A stretch of 10,286 bases of DNA from Fidelibacterota bacterium (GTDB taxonomy: Bacteria; Bipolaricaulota; Bipolaricaulia; UBA7950; UBA9294): positions 1 to 10,286 of the forward strand of contig JAJRTG010000066.1 of assembly GCA_024278395.1 (NCBI GenBank). The letters run 5' to 3'. The stretch's first letter is position 1; each line of letters begins with the position of its first letter. Of this stretch, positions 7,950 to 10,286 are shown in pieces. The translations under genes and the position numbers were made by a program. The notes under the pieces were generated by a model that saw only the letters and a list, made by a program, of their open reading frames with translations, had not been told where the DNA came from and searched no databases.

Positions 7950-7979
7950 ATGATACGAAATGGAGCGGGGGTTGACCAA
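7950..7979 (-). promoter_or_regulatory. Candidate glmU operon promoter (near-leaderless)
   Basis: On the minus strand TTGGTC (7979-7974) and TATCAT (7955-7950) are 18 bases apart. The -10 matches the consensus at four of six positions and the -35 at three. The predicted start near 7943 is only about two bases before the glmU ATG. This would explain why glmU lacks a ribosome binding site. The -35 overlaps the inverted repeat at 7969-7982. Confidence 0.4.
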
Positions 7980-7982
7980 CCC
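7969..7982. repeat. Perfect inverted repeat between the divergent glmU and trpS genes
   Basis: GGGTTG (7969-7974), a two-base centre AC, then CAACCC (7977-7982): six base pairs of perfect dyad symmetry. It covers the candidate glmU -35 and lies just upstream of the candidate trpS -35. The size and place suit an operator, but a 6+6 palindrome can occur by chance in GC-rich DNA. Confidence 0.4.
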
Positions 7983-7987
7983 GTAAG

Positions 7988-8017
7988 TTGCGCGGGAATG
8001 AGGGGGGAGCGTATACT
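7988..8017 (+). promoter_or_regulatory. Candidate trpS promoter
   Basis: TTGCGC (7988-7993) and TATACT (8012-8017) are 18 bases apart; the -10 matches five of six consensus bases, the -35 only three. Predicted start is near 8024, giving a leader of about 23 bases that holds the ribosome site GAGGAGGT (8034-8041), five bases before the trpS ATG. No T-box leader or trp attenuator fits in so short a leader. Confidence 0.5.
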
Positions 8018-8046
8018 CCGGCGGAATTCGATCGAGGAGGTGGGGG

Positions 8047-9033
8047 ATGGCAAAGCGGGTATTCTCCGGGATCCAACCGACCGGGACGCTCCACATAGGG
8101 AACTACTTCGGGGCGATCCGCAACTGGGTAGCGCTGCAGGAGGATCATGATTGCGTGTACTGCATCGTCGACTACCACGCGATCACGGTCGAGGTGGATC
8201 CGCAGGTGCTCCATGACGCATCGATCAATATGGCGCTTGACCTGATCGCCTGCGGGATCGACCCGGAGAGATCGATCCTGTTCGTCCAGTCGGCCGTCCC
8301 CGAGCACACCGAGCTCGCCTGGATATTCGGCTGCGTCACCTCCTACGGGGATCTCACCCGGATGACTCAGTTCAAGGACAAATCGGCCGGGAAGAAGTTC
8401 GTCTCCGCCGGGCTGTTCAACTATCCGGTCCTGCAGGCGGCGGACATCCTCCTCTATCGGGCGGAGGAGGTCCCGGTCGGGGAGGACCAGGTCCAACATC
8501 TGGAGCTGTCGCGGCGGATCGCGCGGAGGTTCAACTCGAGGTTCGGGGAGTTCTTCCCCGAGCCGACCCCGATCGTGGGCAAAGGGGCGCGGATCATGTC
8601 GCTCGCCGATCCGGAGCGGAAGATGAGCAAGAGCGCAGGGGAGGCGCACTACATCGGGGTGATGGAAGAAGAGGCCTCGATCCGCAAGAAGGTCCGGTCC
8701 GCGGTGACCGACCTCGGCCCCCGGGGGGATGAGATGTCTCCCGGGGTGGCGAACCTGTTCGAGATCCTCGAGCTATCCGCCGATCCGGAGACGGTCGCCG
8801 AACTGCGGAGGGAGTACGCGGCCGGGACCCTCATGTACTCACACCTGAAGGACGTGGTGTTCGAGAGCCTGATGCGGGTGCTGCGCCCGATCCAGGCCCG
8901 CCGTGCCGAGCTCGTCGCCGCGGGGAACGTGGAGGAGATCCTCGCCGCCGGGGCGGAGAAGGCGCGGCGGATCGCCCGGGAGAACATGCGGCAGGTGCGG
9001 GAGATGGTCGGGCTCTTCCCCTGCGCCCGATAG
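8047..9033 (+). CDS. trpS: Tryptophanyl-tRNA synthetase
   Basis: Class I aminoacyl-tRNA synthetase that charges tRNA-Trp in the cytoplasm. The 328 residues are typical of the compact bacterial enzyme. Visible: the HIGH-type motif in TLHIGNYFG (14-22), the GEDQ segment at 145-148 that belongs to the tryptophan/ATP pocket region of the family, and an intact KMSKS at 192-196. The C-terminal helical domain (about 200-328) binds the anticodon. The ATG at 8047 has a strong ribosome site, AGGAGGT, five bases upstream. It is monocistronic or weakly linked to the following lipoprotein gene, which lies 97 bases downstream and has its own promoter. The stop is TAG at 9031-9033; no clear rho-independent terminator follows. 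Confidence 0.98.
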   Translation: MAKRVFSGIQPTGTLHIGNYFGAIRNWVALQEDHDCVYCIVDYHAITVEVDPQVLHDASINMALDLIACGIDPERSILFVQSAVPEHTELAWIFGCVTSYGDLTRMTQFKDKSAGKKFVSAGLFNYPVLQAADILLYRAEEVPVGEDQVQHLELSRRIARRFNSRFGEFFPEPTPIVGKGARIMSLADPERKMSKSAGEAHYIGVMEEEASIRKKVRSAVTDLGPRGDEMSPGVANLFEILELSADPETVAELRREYAAGTLMYSHLKDVVFESLMRVLRPIQARRAELVAAGNVEEILAAGAEKARRIARENMRQVREMVGLFPCAR

Positions 9034-9080
9034 AGGCCTCCATCCCGCTTCTCTGGGCCGGTGATGCAGGACCGCTCCTG

Positions 9081-9109
9081 TTGAGATGGATCACCCGCCC
9101 ATTTAGAAT
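9081..9109 (+). promoter_or_regulatory. Promoter of the PKD/transglutaminase lipoprotein gene
   Basis: TTGAGA (9081-9086), a 17-base spacer and TAGAAT (9104-9109): five of six and four of six matches at the -10 and -35, with the optimal spacing. This is the best sigma70-type promoter in the window. Predicted start near 9116 leaves a leader of about 15 bases containing GAGGGG upstream of the ATG at 9131. Confidence 0.6.
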
Positions 9110-9130
9110 CACTCGCCCGAGGGGTGGGAG

Positions 9131-10114
9131 ATGAAGGGATCCAGTTGGTTGAAGCTCGGGTTGATCGTCTTCGGGACGGTCGTCCTTTCCGGGTGTATGT
9201 TGAACACCGCCAATCATCCGCCCGTGGCGGGTTTCTCCCTCACCCCGGTCCAGGGTTATGTCCCGCTCACGGTCGCGTTCGACGCCGCCTCCTCCTACGA
9301 TCCGGACGGGGATAGGCTTACGTTCTCTTGGAGCTTCGGAGACGGCGCTGAAGGTGCAGGAATGACCGTGCAGCACACCTACTCCTCCCCCGGCACGTAC
9401 ACCGTCACCCTGCGGGTGGTCGACGCCCGCGGGGAAGAAGCGAGTCTATCCAAAGAAATGAACGCTCTCCCGGTTCCGGACGGGATGATCCTCCGCCGCT
9501 ACCGTTGGGAGTACGGAGGGGAGGCCCAGTCGCTTGAGTTCCTGATCCCCGAGTCCCTCTATCTCAGGTACCACAATCAGGTCCGTCAGCCGCTGATCGA
9601 CAACTACAACTACGGCGACTACGTCATCGAGCCGCTCGACGATCCCACCCTCTCCGACCTCGCGCATACCCTGCAGGAGAGGGCGACCGGGGGGAGGATC
9701 GGGGCTCTCGACTACATCCTGGCGTTCGTGCAGGGCTCGATCCGCTACGTCGAGGACCAACCCGGGATGGAGTACCCGCTGTACCCGCTCGAGACCCTGG
9801 TCGACGGCCAAGGGGACTGCGAGGACACGACGATCCTATACGTCAGCCTGGTGCGGGCGCTCGGGTATCACGTGACGATGGCGTTCGTCGACACGGACGG
9901 GGACGGAGCCCCGGACCACGTCCTCGCGCTAGTGCCGATCACCCAAGCGGAGCTGGACGACCTGCCCGGGACCGGCGGGGTGTGGGAGATCGACGGGACC
10001 CTCTACGCCGTCGCCGAGACGGCGGTTAACCCGGATGTTTCCGGCTACATCCCGCTCGGCACCGACCCGTGGGGAATCGGACCGGACGCGATCAAGCAGC
10101 GCTGGGACTACTAG
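9131..10114 (+). CDS. Lipoprotein with PKD domain and transglutaminase-like cysteine domain
   Basis: Function not known; probably an envelope-anchored protein that modifies or cleaves peptides or polymers. The 327 residues begin with a signal peptide: Lys2 and Lys8, a hydrophobic stretch (about 9-20) and the lipobox LSGC with the acylated Cys22. A PKD domain (about 31-112) follows, with SSYDPDGD at 54-61, SWSFGDG at 66-72 and PGTYTVTLRVVD at 87-98; such domains usually mediate binding. The C-terminal domain (about 185-327) resembles the transglutaminase-like fold. It has Cys230 in GQGDCEDT, His263 in DHVLALV and Asp288 in WEIDGT, a plausible Cys-His-Asp triad in the correct order and spacing. 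DTDGDG (254-259) just before the His looks like a calcium-binding loop. It has its own promoter. The stop at 10112-10114 is 28 bases from the convergent transposase stop, but the end of the protein looks natural rather than cut. The domain calls are good; substrate and partners are unknown. Confidence 0.85.
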   Translation: MKGSSWLKLGLIVFGTVVLSGCMLNTANHPPVAGFSLTPVQGYVPLTVAFDAASSYDPDGDRLTFSWSFGDGAEGAGMTVQHTYSSPGTYTVTLRVVDARGEEASLSKEMNALPVPDGMILRRYRWEYGGEAQSLEFLIPESLYLRYHNQVRQPLIDNYNYGDYVIEPLDDPTLSDLAHTLQERATGGRIGALDYILAFVQGSIRYVEDQPGMEYPLYPLETLVDGQGDCEDTTILYVSLVRALGYHVTMAFVDTDGDGAPDHVLALVPITQAELDDLPGTGGVWEIDGTLYAVAETAVNPDVSGYIPLGTDPWGIGPDAIKQRWDY

Positions 10115-10126
10115 ATCACGGGGTCA

Positions 10127-10137
10127 GATACTGTATC
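10127..10137. repeat. Short inverted repeat at the insertion-sequence end
   Basis: GATAC, one base, GTATC: an 11-base palindrome between the two convergent stop codons. It may belong to the IS end. It is too short and has no T-run, so it does not qualify as a terminator. Confidence 0.3.
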
Positions 10138-10142
10138 AAAAG

Positions 10143-10286
10143 TCAACCCTCCTTGCTGATCGGTGACCGGTACGGCTCACCGCTTTTGTAGATTGCATGG
10201 GTAATTAGCAGCACCTTCCTCGCTGCCGCAATGCGAGCTACCTTCTCTGGCTTTCCTCTTTCCTTCAACCGATGATAGATCCCCCT
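10143..10286 (-). CDS. IS110-family transposase, C-terminal 47 residues (partial)
   Basis: Serine/DEDD-type recombinase of the IS110 family. Only the last 47 codons are present; the gene enters from the right edge in frame and ends with TGA at 10145-10143. The segment YHRLKERGKPEKVARIAAARK followed by a hydrophobic helix (VLLITHAIY) matches the well-known C-terminal signature of the Transposase_20 domain (the pattern Y-RL-RGKP-KVA---RK-L---NA). The RuvC-like DEDD domain and the catalytic serine lie upstream, outside the window, so intactness cannot be judged. The last residues read SPISKEG. It is convergent with the lipoprotein gene. Confidence 0.82.
   Translation of the reverse strand, partial: RGIYHRLKERGKPEKVARIAAARKVLLITHAIYKSGEPYRSPISKEG

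Larger units (their letters stand above)
10115..10286 (-). mobile_element. 3' part of an IS110-family insertion sequence (runs off the window)
   Basis: The transposase C-terminus and its short downstream non-coding end lie here. The outer boundary must fall between the lipoprotein stop (10114) and the transposase stop (10143), in the segment containing GGGGTCAGATA, but the exact base cannot be fixed because IS110 elements lack conventional terminal repeats and target duplications. Base composition is visibly less GC-rich than the rest of the window, consistent with transfer. With at most about 28 bases of non-coding DNA on this side, the guide (bridge) RNA known from IS110 elements would have to be on the other side of the transposase, outside this window. 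Confidence 0.7.

Noticed and set aside
7972..8017. TTGACC as the -35 of trpS with TATACT as the -10
   Set aside because: The spacer would be 34 bases, far too long; TTGCGC at 7988 gives 18.
7945..8649. 234-codon minus-strand open frame opposite trpS, and a 254-codon plus-strand frame at 120-884
   Set aside because: Mirror frames of trpS and of PNP/radA; no ribosome site or recognisable motif.
9067..9080. CAGGA-CCGC-TCCTG hairpin after trpS as a terminator
   Set aside because: Only five base pairs and followed by TTGAG, not a T-run; it also abuts the lipoprotein promoter.
10161..10180. Imperfect palindrome GGTGA...TCACC in the right edge
   Set aside because: Lies inside the transposase coding sequence and has several mismatches in the centre; no sign that it is an element end.
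1..10286. CRISPR arrays, tRNA or rRNA genes, toxin-antitoxin or defence genes, riboswitches
   Set aside because: Nothing repeated at regular spacing, no tRNA-like fold signature and no such protein families seen; the non-coding space is very small.

Overview
This window is a GC-rich, densely packed stretch of bacterial chromosome. It holds seven housekeeping genes in one leftward (minus-strand) run, a divergent pair of rightward genes, and the tail of an insertion sequence at the right edge. The gene order glmU-prs-rplY(ctc type)-pth matches the Bacillus cluster gcaD-prs-ctc-spoVC, and clpC-radA is the core of the other classical Gram-positive cluster (ctsR-mcsA-mcsB-clpC-radA). Here the two are joined head to tail. 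I cannot place the organism firmly. The GC content, the long CTC-type bL25, the lipoprotein with PKD and transglutaminase-like domains, and the fused operon would suit a deep-branching, uncultured-type bacterial lineage (Bipolaricaulota/Acetothermia is a low-confidence guess).

Minus strand, in order of transcription (right to left): glmU (7941-6592), prs (6595-5639, start overlapping the glmU stop), rplY (5624-4968), pth (about 4999-4370, start inside rplY), clpC (4344-1927), radA (1924-584), and a purine nucleoside phosphorylase (569 to the left edge, incomplete). Gaps run from overlaps to about 25 bases, so this looks like one long operon. It has a candidate promoter in front of glmU and a candidate internal promoter just before clpC. 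The products cover cell-wall precursor synthesis (UDP-GlcNAc), nucleotide supply (PRPP and purine salvage), translation (bL25, peptidyl-tRNA hydrolase), protein quality control (ClpC) and recombination repair (RadA).

Plus strand: trpS (8047-9033) is divergent from glmU across a 104-base region holding back-to-back candidate promoters and a perfect 6+6 inverted repeat. Next, behind its own good sigma70-type promoter, comes a lipoprotein (9131-10114) with a PKD domain and a cysteine transglutaminase/protease-like domain. A convergent IS110-family transposase C-terminus (10286-10143) starts the mobile element that runs off the right edge, 28 bases past the lipoprotein stop codon.

Most of the window is ordinary housekeeping DNA. 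The points most worth a second look are the pth start (no ATG, GTG or TTG near the conserved N-terminus), the altered PRPP-binding loop of Prs, the apparently leaderless glmU promoter, the PKD-transglutaminase lipoprotein, and the IS110 end. I saw no convincing evidence of a wholly new system.
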